Source of the DNA: Sulfuricella sp.
GTDB taxonomy: Bacteria; Pseudomonadota; Gammaproteobacteria; Burkholderiales; Sulfuricellaceae
Assembly: GCA_019911785.1 (NCBI GenBank)
Contig: JAIOJM010000266.1
Span: 1-5,962 of the forward strand
DNA length: 5,962 nucleotides
Reading direction: 5' to 3'
Within the stretch, counting starts at the first letter, position 1. Each line of letters begins with the position of its first letter. Both the position numbers and the translations under genes were made by a program. The notes below the pieces were generated by a model that ran no database searches, was not told the origin of the DNA, and saw only the letters and a program-made list of their open reading frames with translations. Below are positions 1 to 5,241 of this stretch, piece after piece.

Positions 1-1
1 C

Positions 2-235
2 TCCGGATCGGCTAATTTCCTGAGCCGCGCCACGGCGATTTTTGCCACGGTTTTCTTCTTGACCAGTCTGGGATTGACCTATTTTTCCAGCCACAAGAGC
101 AAGCCGGTGGGCGTGATGGAGTCGCATAGCCTGGTACAGCCCGCTGTTCCGGCTGATGCTGCCAAGCAAGTAGTGCCAGTTGTGCCGGCCCCGGCTGATG
201 CTGCTGGATCGAAGGCGGGAGAAATCCCTAAGTAA
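2..235 (+). CDS. secG: SecG, preprotein translocase subunit (C-terminal part, 5' truncated)
   Basis: SecG is a small inner-membrane partner of SecYE that assists SecA-driven protein export. Only the last 77 codons are in the window; the frame is open from base 2 to a TAA at 233-235, and the start lies upstream. The visible part opens with SGSANFLSRATAIFATVFF, the conserved loop leading into the second transmembrane helix (roughly visible residues 9-28, ending in SLGLTYFSS). A basic HKSKP segment and a Pro/Ala/Val-rich tail (about residues 46-77) follow; such low-complexity tails are common and variable in proteobacterial SecG. The gene ends 17 bases before a tRNA-Leu gene, so the two are probably cotranscribed. 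In betaproteobacteria secG commonly lies just upstream of the nuo operon, which supports the call. Identification rests on the loop/helix motif plus this context. Confidence 0.9.
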   Translation, partial: SGSANFLSRATAIFATVFFLTSLGLTYFSSHKSKPVGVMESHSLVQPAVPADAAKQVVPVVPAPADAAGSKAGEIPK

Positions 236-252
236 TACCCCTGTTTTTGAAT

Positions 253-337
253 GCCGATGTGGTGAAATTGGTAGACACGCCGTCTTGAGGGGGCGGTGGC
301 GAAAGCCGTAGCAGTTCGAGTCTGCTCATCGGCACCA
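253..337 (+). tRNA. tRNA-Leu, anticodon GAG
   Basis: This 85-base gene folds as a complete type II tRNA. The 7-bp acceptor stem pairs 253-259 with 327-333, followed by discriminator A334 and an encoded CCA at 335-337. The D-stem is 262-264/276-278. The anticodon stem is 280-284/292-296 (one G-U pair) with loop TTGAGGG, placing anticodon GAG at 287-289; it reads CUC and CUU leucine codons. The long variable arm typical of Leu/Ser tRNAs is 297-309, a GGC/GCC stem with a GAAA loop. The T-stem is 310-314/322-326 with loop TTCGAGT. No intron or mismatch is seen. It sits between secG and nuoA, a known betaproteobacterial arrangement, and has no obvious promoter of its own in the 17-base gap after secG. 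Confidence 0.98.
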
Positions 338-346
338 GATTTTTTT

Positions 347-391
347 ATGGGGCGCTAAATATTTTTTAGTAAAATAGGCGCCCATTTTTTT
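347..391 (+). terminator. Probable rho-independent terminator after tRNA-Leu
   Basis: A GGGCGC arm at 350-355 pairs perfectly with GCGCCC at 378-383. T348-A384 and A347-T385 can extend the stem if G349 is bulged. Seven Ts follow at 385-391. The AT-rich interior of about 22 bases is long for a terminator loop but contains a short inner pairing (CTAAA 355-359 with TTTAG 365-369) that could compete with or compact it. The position just after the tRNA suits ending the secG-tRNA transcript and separating it from nuo. Confidence 0.65.
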
Positions 392-400
392 GGGGGAGGC

Positions 401-460
401 GTTTATAATAAGTTAGCTCGTAAGTTAATAAAAATATAACCGTATAATAATAATTGACTG
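401..460 (+). promoter_or_regulatory. AT-rich region with candidate nuo promoter elements
   Basis: Between the terminator and nuoA lies a very AT-rich stretch unlike its GC-rich surroundings. It holds two exact TATAAT hexamers, at 404-409 and 443-448, and one TTGACT at 454-459. No TATAAT has a good -35 element at 16-18 bases, and the TTGACT has no credible -10 downstream. The 443-448 hexamer is the best single candidate; it would start transcription near 455 and give a leader of about 65 bases. A direct repeat TAAGTTA (409-415 and 421-427) lies upstream of it and could be a regulator site. The promoter is inferred from composition and position, not from a full consensus match. Confidence 0.4.
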
Positions 461-504
461 AAATAGCTTTGGATGTTTGGCATCGCCAGACGCCAAGCTT
501 ACTC

Positions 505-511
505 AGAGGAG
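505..511 (+). promoter_or_regulatory. Shine-Dalgarno site for nuoA
   Basis: AGAGGAG lies 10 bases before the ATG at 522. It decides the nuoA start: the in-frame TTG at 477 would add 15 residues that do not belong to the family and has no comparable site. Confidence 0.8.
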
Positions 512-521
512 CGCTGGCTGC

Positions 522-878
522 ATGCTGGAAAATTATTTTCCGATCTTGCTGTTTGTCATGGTTGGCCTCGCGGTTGGGGTTATGCCGATGGTGATGGGCG
601 GCCTGCTCGCACCGCATCGTCCCGACGACAAAAAAAACTCCCCCTACGAATGCGGCTTCGAGGCCTTCGAAGATGCGCGCATGAAGTTTGATGTGCGCTA
701 TTACCTGGTCGCCATTCTGTTCATCCTGTTCGACCTTGAAATCGCTTTCCTCTTCCCCTGGGCTGTCGTGCTGCAGGAAATCGGCCTGTTCGGTTTCTTC
801 GCCATGATGATTTTCCTTGCCATCCTGGTGGTCGGCTTCGTTTACGAGTGGAAGAAAGGGGCCCTGGAATGGGAGTAA
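522..878 (+). CDS. nuoA: NADH-quinone oxidoreductase subunit A (NuoA, ND3 homologue)
   Basis: NuoA is a small membrane subunit of complex I next to the quinone channel, where the peripheral arm joins the membrane arm. The protein has 118 residues, the usual betaproteobacterial length (E. coli has 147). Three hydrophobic helices are visible at about residues 7-30, 61-83 and 88-108. Between the first two lies the conserved loop with YECGFE (42-47); Cys44 matches the mobile-loop cysteine of mitochondrial ND3. Helix 2 carries the conserved acidic pair in FDLEIAF (Asp71, Glu73). The ATG at 522 is chosen because [11 protein letters not shown] matches the family N-terminus and a strong ribosome site precedes it. 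It is the first gene of the operon. A 200-base gap with a palindromic repeat separates it from nuoB, unlike the tight spacing among most later genes. Confidence 0.97.
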   Translation: MLENYFPILLFVMVGLAVGVMPMVMGGLLAPHRPDDKKNSPYECGFEAFEDARMKFDVRYYLVAILFILFDLEIAFLFPWAVVLQEIGLFGFFAMMIFLAILVVGFVYEWKKGALEWE

Positions 879-907
879 CGGTATGAGCAGGAAGCAGGGG
901 CCCCGCA

Positions 908-989
908 AACCCTCACCCCCACCCCTCTCCCAGAGGGAGAGGGGAACCATTGCCCTCTCCCCCTGCGGGGGAGAGTTGGAGAGAGGGCT
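908..989. repeat. GC-rich double palindromic intergenic repeat (REP/BIME-like)
   Basis: Two perfect short hairpins stand side by side: CCCCTCTCCC (922-931) with GGGAGAGGGG (935-944) around AGA, and CTCTCCCCC (955-963) with GGGGGAGAG (967-975) around TGC. Each hairpin has a CCCTC/GAGGG-type flank (909 onward on the left, to about 988 on the right). The right half reversed resembles the left half, so the whole is two units in opposite orientation. Elements beginning CCCTCACCCC..ACCCCTCTCCC are familiar as dispersed intergenic repeats in proteobacteria; membership of a named family is not shown here. It lies inside the transcribed operon and could act as an RNA processing or stability element. 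There is no T-run, so it is not a classical terminator. Confidence 0.8.
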
Positions 990-1067
990 GGCGGGGATGC
1001 GACCGGCCGCGATTGCCGTTGAATGCCTGAATTGGCACGGTGTCCGCCACGGTAGCCGGATGGTAAT

Positions 1068-1072
1068 GGAGG
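1068..1072 (+). promoter_or_regulatory. Shine-Dalgarno site for nuoB
   Basis: GGAGG sits 6 bases before the nuoB ATG at 1079. It is one of the strongest ribosome sites in the window and lies beyond the repeat, so nuoB can be initiated independently of nuoA. Confidence 0.85.
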
Positions 1073-1078
1073 TGCCGT

Positions 1079-1555
1079 ATGGGCATTGAGGGAGTCCTTG
1101 AGAAGGGGTTTGTCACCACTTCGCTCGATACGGTATTCAACTGGGCCAGTACCGGTTCGATGTGGCCGATGACTTTCGGCCTCGCCTGCTGTGCCGTGGA
1201 GATGATGCAGGCTGGCGCTTCGCGCTACGACCTAGACCGCTTCGGCATCGTGTTTCGCCCCAGTCCCCGCCAGTCCGACGTGATGATCGTGGCCGGCACC
1301 CTGACCAACAAGATGGCGCCCGCATTGCGCAAGGTTTACGACCAGATGGCCGAACCGCGCTGGGTGTTGTCGATGGGTTCCTGCGCCAACGGCGGCGGCT
1401 ATTACCATTATTCCTACTCGGTGGTGCGCGGCTGCGACCGTATCGTGCCGGTGGACGTTTACGTGCCCGGTTGCCCGCCCACGGCGGAAGCCCTGCTCTA
1501 TGGCCTGATCCAGTTGCAGAAAAAGATCAGGCGCACCCATACCATTGCCCGCTAA
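1079..1555 (+). CDS. nuoB: NADH-quinone oxidoreductase subunit B (NuoB, PSST homologue, cluster N2)
   Basis: NuoB carries the terminal [4Fe-4S] cluster N2, which passes electrons to quinone at the interface with NuoD. The 158-residue length is normal for betaproteobacteria. All four N2 ligands are visible: the adjacent pair Cys37-Cys38 in [11 protein letters not shown], Cys102 in GSCANGGG and Cys132 in [11 protein letters not shown]. The segment [20 protein letters not shown] (54-73) is also characteristic. The N-terminus [14 protein letters not shown] matches the family, and GGAGG precedes the ATG. nuoC follows after 6 bases. No missing residue or frame break is seen. Confidence 0.98.
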   Translation: MGIEGVLEKGFVTTSLDTVFNWASTGSMWPMTFGLACCAVEMMQAGASRYDLDRFGIVFRPSPRQSDVMIVAGTLTNKMAPALRKVYDQMAEPRWVLSMGSCANGGGYYHYSYSVVRGCDRIVPVDVYVPGCPPTAEALLYGLIQLQKKIRRTHTIAR

Positions 1556-1561
1556 ACGCCG

Positions 1562-2149
1562 ATGAAACTGGATACCCTCAAGCAAAATCTGCAGGCCGTG
1601 CTGGCCGACAAGGTGGTCGGGTTTGCCGAGCATGCCGGCCAGCTGGCGATAGAAATCAGGCCGGAACACTGGCTGGAAGCGGCGCGCACCCTGCGCGACC
1701 ATCCCGAGTTGCGTTTCGAGCAGCTGATCGACCTGTGCGGCGTGGATTACAGCGCCTATGGCGACGGCCGCTGGCAGGGCCGGCGTTTTTGCGTGGCGGT
1801 GCACCTGCTTTCGGTCAGCAACAACTGCCGGGTGCGTGTAAAGGTGTTCGCCGGCGACGATGATTTTCCGGTGGTGGATTCGGCAGCCGAAATCTGGCCG
1901 GGCGCCAACTGGTTCGAGCGCGAGGCCTTCGACCTGTATGGCGTTATTTTCACCGGGCACCCCGACCTGCGCCGCATCCTCAGCGATTACGGCTTCATCG
2001 GCCACCCCTTCCGCAAGGATTTCCCGCTTTCCGGCAACGTCGAGATGCGCTACGACCCGGAGCAGCGCCGCGTGATCTACCAGCCGGTGAGTATCGAGCC
2101 GCGCGAACTCACCCCCCGCATCGTGCGCGAGGAGAATTACGGTGGCTGA
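1562..2149 (+). CDS. nuoC: NADH-quinone oxidoreductase subunit C (NuoC, 30 kDa subunit)
   Basis: NuoC is a cofactor-free peripheral subunit that packs against NuoD and NuoB in the quinone-reducing module. The 195-residue protein is a stand-alone NuoC; in E. coli it is fused to NuoD. The 30 kDa signature is clear: [11 protein letters not shown] (118-127) followed by [11 protein letters not shown] (130-140), then [12 protein letters not shown]. The ATG at 1562 is 6 bases after the nuoB stop and has no recognisable Shine-Dalgarno sequence (the upstream bases are CCGCTAAACGCCG), so initiation probably depends on coupling to nuoB. The end overlaps the nuoD start by 8 bases, which argues for translational coupling there too. 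Confidence 0.97.
   Translation: MKLDTLKQNLQAVLADKVVGFAEHAGQLAIEIRPEHWLEAARTLRDHPELRFEQLIDLCGVDYSAYGDGRWQGRRFCVAVHLLSVSNNCRVRVKVFAGDDDFPVVDSAAEIWPGANWFEREAFDLYGVIFTGHPDLRRILSDYGFIGHPFRKDFPLSGNVEMRYDPEQRRVIYQPVSIEPRELTPRIVREENYGG
2129..2135 (+). promoter_or_regulatory. Shine-Dalgarno site for nuoD, inside nuoC
   Basis: GAGGAGA within the last codons of nuoC lies 6 bases before the GTG at 2142. It supports this GTG as the nuoD start, and the resulting N-terminus [16 protein letters not shown] fits the family. Confidence 0.8.
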
Positions 2150-3401
2150 CATTCGCAATTACACCCTTAACTTCGGCCCCCAGCACCCGGCCGCGCACGG
2201 CGTGCTGCGCATGGTGCTGGAACTGGACGGCGAGGTGGTGAAGCGCGCCGATCCGCACATCGGCCTGCTGCACCGCGCCACCGAGAAGCTCGCCGAACAC
2301 AAGACTTTCCTCCAGGCGATGCCCTACATGGATCGCCTCGACTACGTGTCGATGATGTGCAACGAGCATGCCTACGTGATGGCGACCGAAAAGCTGCTCG
2401 GCATCCAGGTGCCGATCCGCGCCCAGTACATCCGCGTCATGTTCGACGAGATCACCCGCATCCTCAACCACCTGCTGTGGCTGGGCGCGCACGGTCTGGA
2501 CATCGGCGCGATGACGATTTTCCTCTATACCTTCCGCGAGCGCGAAGACCTGATGGACGTCTACGAGGCGGCCTCCGGTGCGCGCCTGCACGCCGCCTAC
2601 TATCGCCCGGGCGGGGTGTACCGCGACCTGCCCGACAGCATGCCGCTGTATGAAACGGCGAAGATGACGGTCCACAACGCGCAGCAGGTGGAGGGCATGA
2701 ACGCCAACCGCCACGGCTCGATGCTGGATTTCATCGAAGATTTCACCCGCCGCTTCCCCGCTTGCGTCGACGAGTACGAAACCCTGCTCACCGACAACCG
2801 CATCTGGAAGCAGCGCACCGTCGGCATCGGCGTGGTGACGCCGGAACGCGCCCTGGCGCTGGGACTGACCGGCCCGATGCTGCGCGGATCGGGCCTGGCA
2901 TGGGACTTGCGCAAGAAGCAGCCCTACGAAGTTTATGACCGGATGGATTTCGATATCCCGGTCGGCGTCAACGGCGACTGCTACGACCGCTATCTGGTGC
3001 GCATGGAAGAAATGCGCCAGTCCAACCGCATCATCAAGCAGTGCGTGGACTGGCTGCGCGTCAACCCCGGCCCGGTGATCACCGACAATCACAAGGTGGC
3101 GCCGCCTGCGCGTGAGGGTATGAAGCAGAACATGGAAGAGCTGATCCACCACTTCAAGCTCTTCACCGAAGGCATGCACGTGCCCGAGGGCGAGTGCTAT
3201 GCGGCAGTGGAGCACCCCAAGGGCGAATTCGGCATCTACATGGTTTCCGACGGCGCCAACAAGCCCTACCGCCTCAAGATCCGCGCCCCGGGCTTCGCCC
3301 ACATGTCGGCGATGGATGAAATGGCGCGCGGCCACATGATTGCCGACGTGGTGGCGCTGATGGGGACTTTTGATATTGTATTTGGTGAAATTGACAGATA
3401 G
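2142..3401 (+). CDS. nuoD: NADH-quinone oxidoreductase subunit D (NuoD, 49 kDa subunit)
   Basis: NuoD forms most of the quinone-binding pocket facing cluster N2 and descends from the large subunit of [NiFe] hydrogenases. The product has 419 residues, the expected length. Key parts visible are [13 protein letters not shown] (11-23) with His15 and His19, the signature [12 protein letters not shown] (39-50), and PYMDRLDY with Tyr68. By alignment in my head, His19 and Tyr68 match the Thermus quinone headgroup residues His38 and Tyr87 (spacing of 49 in both). The C-terminus DIVFGEIDR is the conserved family end. The hydrogenase nickel cysteines are absent, as expected. The start is GTG, overlapping nuoC by 8 bases. 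The final dozen codons are unusually AT-rich and include the rare AGA, just before an intergenic inverted repeat. Confidence 0.98.
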   Translation: MADIRNYTLNFGPQHPAAHGVLRMVLELDGEVVKRADPHIGLLHRATEKLAEHKTFLQAMPYMDRLDYVSMMCNEHAYVMATEKLLGIQVPIRAQYIRVMFDEITRILNHLLWLGAHGLDIGAMTIFLYTFREREDLMDVYEAASGARLHAAYYRPGGVYRDLPDSMPLYETAKMTVHNAQQVEGMNANRHGSMLDFIEDFTRRFPACVDEYETLLTDNRIWKQRTVGIGVVTPERALALGLTGPMLRGSGLAWDLRKKQPYEVYDRMDFDIPVGVNGDCYDRYLVRMEEMRQSNRIIKQCVDWLRVNPGPVITDNHKVAPPAREGMKQNMEELIHHFKLFTEGMHVPEGECYAAVEHPKGEFGIYMVSDGANKPYRLKIRAPGFAHMSAMDEMARGHMIADVVALMGTFDIVFGEIDR

Positions 3402-3410
3402 GGCTGTTTT

Positions 3411-3482
3411 CCACGGATTAACACAGATGTACACAGATAAAATCTTGATGGTTCATCCGTGAAAATCCGTGTCAATCCGTGG
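3411..3482. repeat. Imperfect inverted repeat built from short CACGGAT-like subrepeats
   Basis: The left arm (3411-about 3441) opens CCACGGATTAACACAGATG and the right arm (about 3453-3482) closes AATCCGTGTCAATCCGTGG. The reversed right arm aligns with the left along about 30 bases with scattered mismatches (CCACGGATT then A or G, then ACAC, and so on), leaving a loop of about 11 bases. Each arm holds three copies of a 10-11-base unit close to CACGGATTA: CCACGGATTAA, CACAGATGTA and CACAGATAAA on the left. Similar CCACGGAT/ATCCGTGG elements are familiar as dispersed intergenic sequences in many bacteria; membership of a named family is not shown here. It fills most of the nuoD-nuoE gap and lacks a T-run, so it is not a standard terminator. 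Confidence 0.8.
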
Positions 3483-3495
3483 CTAAAAATAAATT

Positions 3496-3969
3496 ATGCT
3501 TTCAACTGAATCACTCAAGAAGATAGATCGCGAGATCGCCAAGTACCCGCCCGAGCACAAGCAGTCGGCGGTGATGTCGGCGCTGCGGATCGCCCAGGAC
3601 GAGAAGGGCTGGCTTGCGCCGGAAACCATCGAATTCGTCGCCGGCTACCTGGGCATGCCGCCGATCGCGGCGCAGGAGGTGGCGACCTTCTACAACATGT
3701 ACAACCTGCAACCGGTCGGCAAGTACAAGATCACGGTCTGCACCAACCTGCCCTGCACCCTGATGGGCGCGGAATCGGCGGTCGAGCACCTGCAGCGGAA
3801 ACTTGGCATCGGCTTCGGCGAAACCACGCCGGACGGCAGGTTCACCCTCAAGGAAGGCGAGTGCATGGGCGCCTGCGGCGACGGCCCGGTGGCCCTCGTC
3901 AACAACGTGCGGATGTGCGCCAGGCTGACGCCCGAAGAAGCCGACCGCATTCTGGCGGGGCTGGAGTAG
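3496..3969 (+). CDS. nuoE: NADH-quinone oxidoreductase subunit E (NuoE, 24 kDa subunit, cluster N1a)
   Basis: NuoE is a peripheral subunit of the NADH-oxidising module. It binds [2Fe-2S] cluster N1a close to the FMN in NuoF, off the main electron path. The 157-residue protein has the thioredoxin-like ferredoxin motif with all four ligands: Cys82 and Cys87 in CTNLPC, Cys123 and Cys127 in CMGACGDGP. The N-terminal helical part includes [10 protein letters not shown] (61-70), also typical. The ATG at 3496 is the natural family start, but no Shine-Dalgarno sequence precedes it; the 13 bases before it are AT-rich (CTAAAAATAAATT) and come directly after the inverted repeat. nuoF begins 2 bases after the stop, so the two are probably translationally coupled. 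Confidence 0.97.
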   Translation: MLSTESLKKIDREIAKYPPEHKQSAVMSALRIAQDEKGWLAPETIEFVAGYLGMPPIAAQEVATFYNMYNLQPVGKYKITVCTNLPCTLMGAESAVEHLQRKLGIGFGETTPDGRFTLKEGECMGACGDGPVALVNNVRMCARLTPEEADRILAGLE

Positions 3970-3971
3970 CC

Positions 3972-5237
3972 ATGAGCGATAAAGTCATATTCCACTCCAT
4001 CCACCTGCCGGAATCCTGGAAGCTGGCAAACTATCTGGCCGTCGGCGGCTACGATGCGCTGAAGAAGGTGCTGGCCGAGAAAATGACGCCCGAGGCGATC
4101 ATCGAGCAGGTCAAGCTGTCCTCCCTGCGCGGCCGTGGTGGCGCGGGCTTCCCCACCGGCCTGAAGTGGAGCTTCATGCCGAAGAACTACCCCGGCGACA
4201 AGTACCTGGTGTGCAACACCGACGAGGGCGAGCCGGGCACCTTCAAGGACCGCGATATCCTGCGCCTCAACCCGCACCAGCTGATCGAGGGCATGATCAT
4301 CGGCGGCTACACGCTGGGCGCGAAGGCGGGCTACAACTACATCCACGGCGAGATCTGGGCGGAATACGAACGCTTCGAAGCGGCGCTGGAAGAGGCGCGC
4401 GCCGCCGGCCTGCTGGGCAAGAACATTCTCGGCTCCGGCTGGGATTTCGACATCCATGCCCACCACGGCTACGGCGCCTACGTCTGCGGCGAGGAAACCG
4501 CGCTGCTCGAATCGATCGAGGGCAAGAAGGGCCAGCCGCGCTTCAAGCCGCCGTTCCCGGCGAGCTTCGGCCTGTATGGCAAGCCGACCACGATCAACAA
4601 CACCGAGACCCTGGCCTCGATTCCCTACATCATCAAGCATGGCGGCCAGAAATTCCTCGAACTCGGCAAGCCGAACAACGGTGGCACCAAGATCTTTTCC
4701 GTTTCCGGGCACGTCAATAATCCGGGCAACTTCGAGATCGGCATGGGCACGCCATTCAGCGAACTGCTCGCCATGGCGGGCGGAGTGAAGGATGGTCGCA
4801 AGCTCAAGGCGGTGATTCCGGGCGGTTCCTCGGTGCCGGTGCTGCCGGGCGAAATCATGATGGACCTGACCATGGACTATGACTCCATCGCCAAGGCCGG
4901 TTCCTACCTCGGCGCGGGCTCGGTGATCGTGATGGACGACACGGTGTGCATGGTGCGTGCGCTGGAGCGGCTGTCCTACTTCTATTTCGAGGAGTCCTGC
5001 GGCCAGTGCACGCCTTGCCGCGAGGGCACCGGCTGGCTGTACCGGGTGATCCACCGCATCGAGCATGGCCAGGGACGGCCGGAAGATCTCGACCTGCTCG
5101 AATCGGTCGCCGGCAACATCATGGGCCGCACCATCTGCGCGCTAGGCGATGCCGCGGCGATGCCGGTGCAGGGTATGCTCAAGCATTTTCGCAACGAATT
5201 CGAGTACCACATCCAGCACAAGAAGTGCATGGTTTAA
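3972..5237 (+). CDS. nuoF: NADH-quinone oxidoreductase subunit F (NuoF, 51 kDa subunit; NADH, FMN and cluster N3 site)
   Basis: NuoF binds NADH and FMN, takes the hydride, and passes electrons to [4Fe-4S] cluster N3, the entry point of complex I. The 421 residues are a normal length. Visible in order are the nucleotide/FMN glycine motif [13 protein letters not shown] (54-66), [14 protein letters not shown], the signature [16 protein letters not shown] in the FMN-binding part, an SLBB-like region in the middle (around 240-300, with IPGGSS), and [12 protein letters not shown] with Cys343, Cys346 and Cys349. The fourth N3 ligand is Cys389 in [12 protein letters not shown]. The frame is open further upstream (an ATG at 3861), but the ATG at 3972 gives the family N-terminus MSDKVIFHS, follows nuoE by 2 bases and has GGAG at 3963-3966. 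Confidence 0.98.
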   Translation: MSDKVIFHSIHLPESWKLANYLAVGGYDALKKVLAEKMTPEAIIEQVKLSSLRGRGGAGFPTGLKWSFMPKNYPGDKYLVCNTDEGEPGTFKDRDILRLNPHQLIEGMIIGGYTLGAKAGYNYIHGEIWAEYERFEAALEEARAAGLLGKNILGSGWDFDIHAHHGYGAYVCGEETALLESIEGKKGQPRFKPPFPASFGLYGKPTTINNTETLASIPYIIKHGGQKFLELGKPNNGGTKIFSVSGHVNNPGNFEIGMGTPFSELLAMAGGVKDGRKLKAVIPGGSSVPVLPGEIMMDLTMDYDSIAKAGSYLGAGSVIVMDDTVCMVRALERLSYFYFEESCGQCTPCREGTGWLYRVIHRIEHGQGRPEDLDLLESVAGNIMGRTICALGDAAAMPVQGMLKHFRNEFEYHIQHKKCMV

Positions 5238-5241
5238 GAAT

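Larger units (their letters stand above)
883..1089 (+). other. Open frame of 68 codons spanning the nuoA-nuoB gap; doubtful gene
   Basis: An ATG at 883 is placed 7 bases after GGGAG (871-875, inside the end of nuoA) and opens a frame that runs without a stop through the whole repeat to a TGA at 1087-1089, 11 bases past the A of the nuoB start. The predicted peptide is Pro/Arg/Gly-rich where it crosses the repeat (PSPPPLSQRERG), a typical result of translating this kind of GC-rich intergenic repeat, and resembles no family I know. The frame may be chance. If translated, ribosomes would travel from the end of nuoA to the nuoB start, which could couple the two genes and keep the repeat from causing polarity. 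I record it as a possible leader or coupling frame, not as an established protein. Confidence 0.2.

Noticed and set aside
454..482. TTGACT at 454-459 as a -35 element
   Set aside because: The hexamers 15-18 bases downstream (around TTTGGC/TTGGCA) do not resemble a -10 box.
477..521. TTG start giving NuoA 15 extra residues
   Set aside because: The extension is not family-like, while the ATG at 522 has AGAGGAG 10 bases upstream and gives the usual 118-residue protein.
366..950. Open frame of 194 codons on the - strand covering the nuoA region
   Set aside because: Its N-terminus PLSLWERGGGEG is the translation of the GC-rich repeat, and the rest is antisense to nuoA and the AT-rich leader.
1232..2158. 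Open frame of 308 codons on the - strand opposite nuoB and nuoC
   Set aside because: It has the same antisense character, spans the junction of two conserved genes and has no family motif.
2109..3434. Long open frame on the - strand (441 codons) opposite nuoD
   Set aside because: It mirrors nuoD almost exactly; the His/Val/Ala-rich product is typical of the reverse strand of GC-rich genes and matches no family. nuoD itself is unambiguous.
3411..3482. Inverted repeat considered as a terminator or as a CRISPR fragment
   Set aside because: There is no T-run after the stem and the operon continues. The subrepeats are about 10 bases without spacers, so it is not CRISPR.
3861..3971. Upstream ATG giving NuoF 37 extra residues
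   Set aside because: The extra part lies in nuoE in another frame and is Arg/Gly-rich; the ATG at 3972 has GGAG and the family N-terminus.
3690..5066. Long open frame on the - strand (458 codons) opposite nuoE and nuoF
   Set aside because: It is an antisense shadow across two clearly real genes, with low-complexity His/Arg/Ala-rich translation and no recognisable domain.
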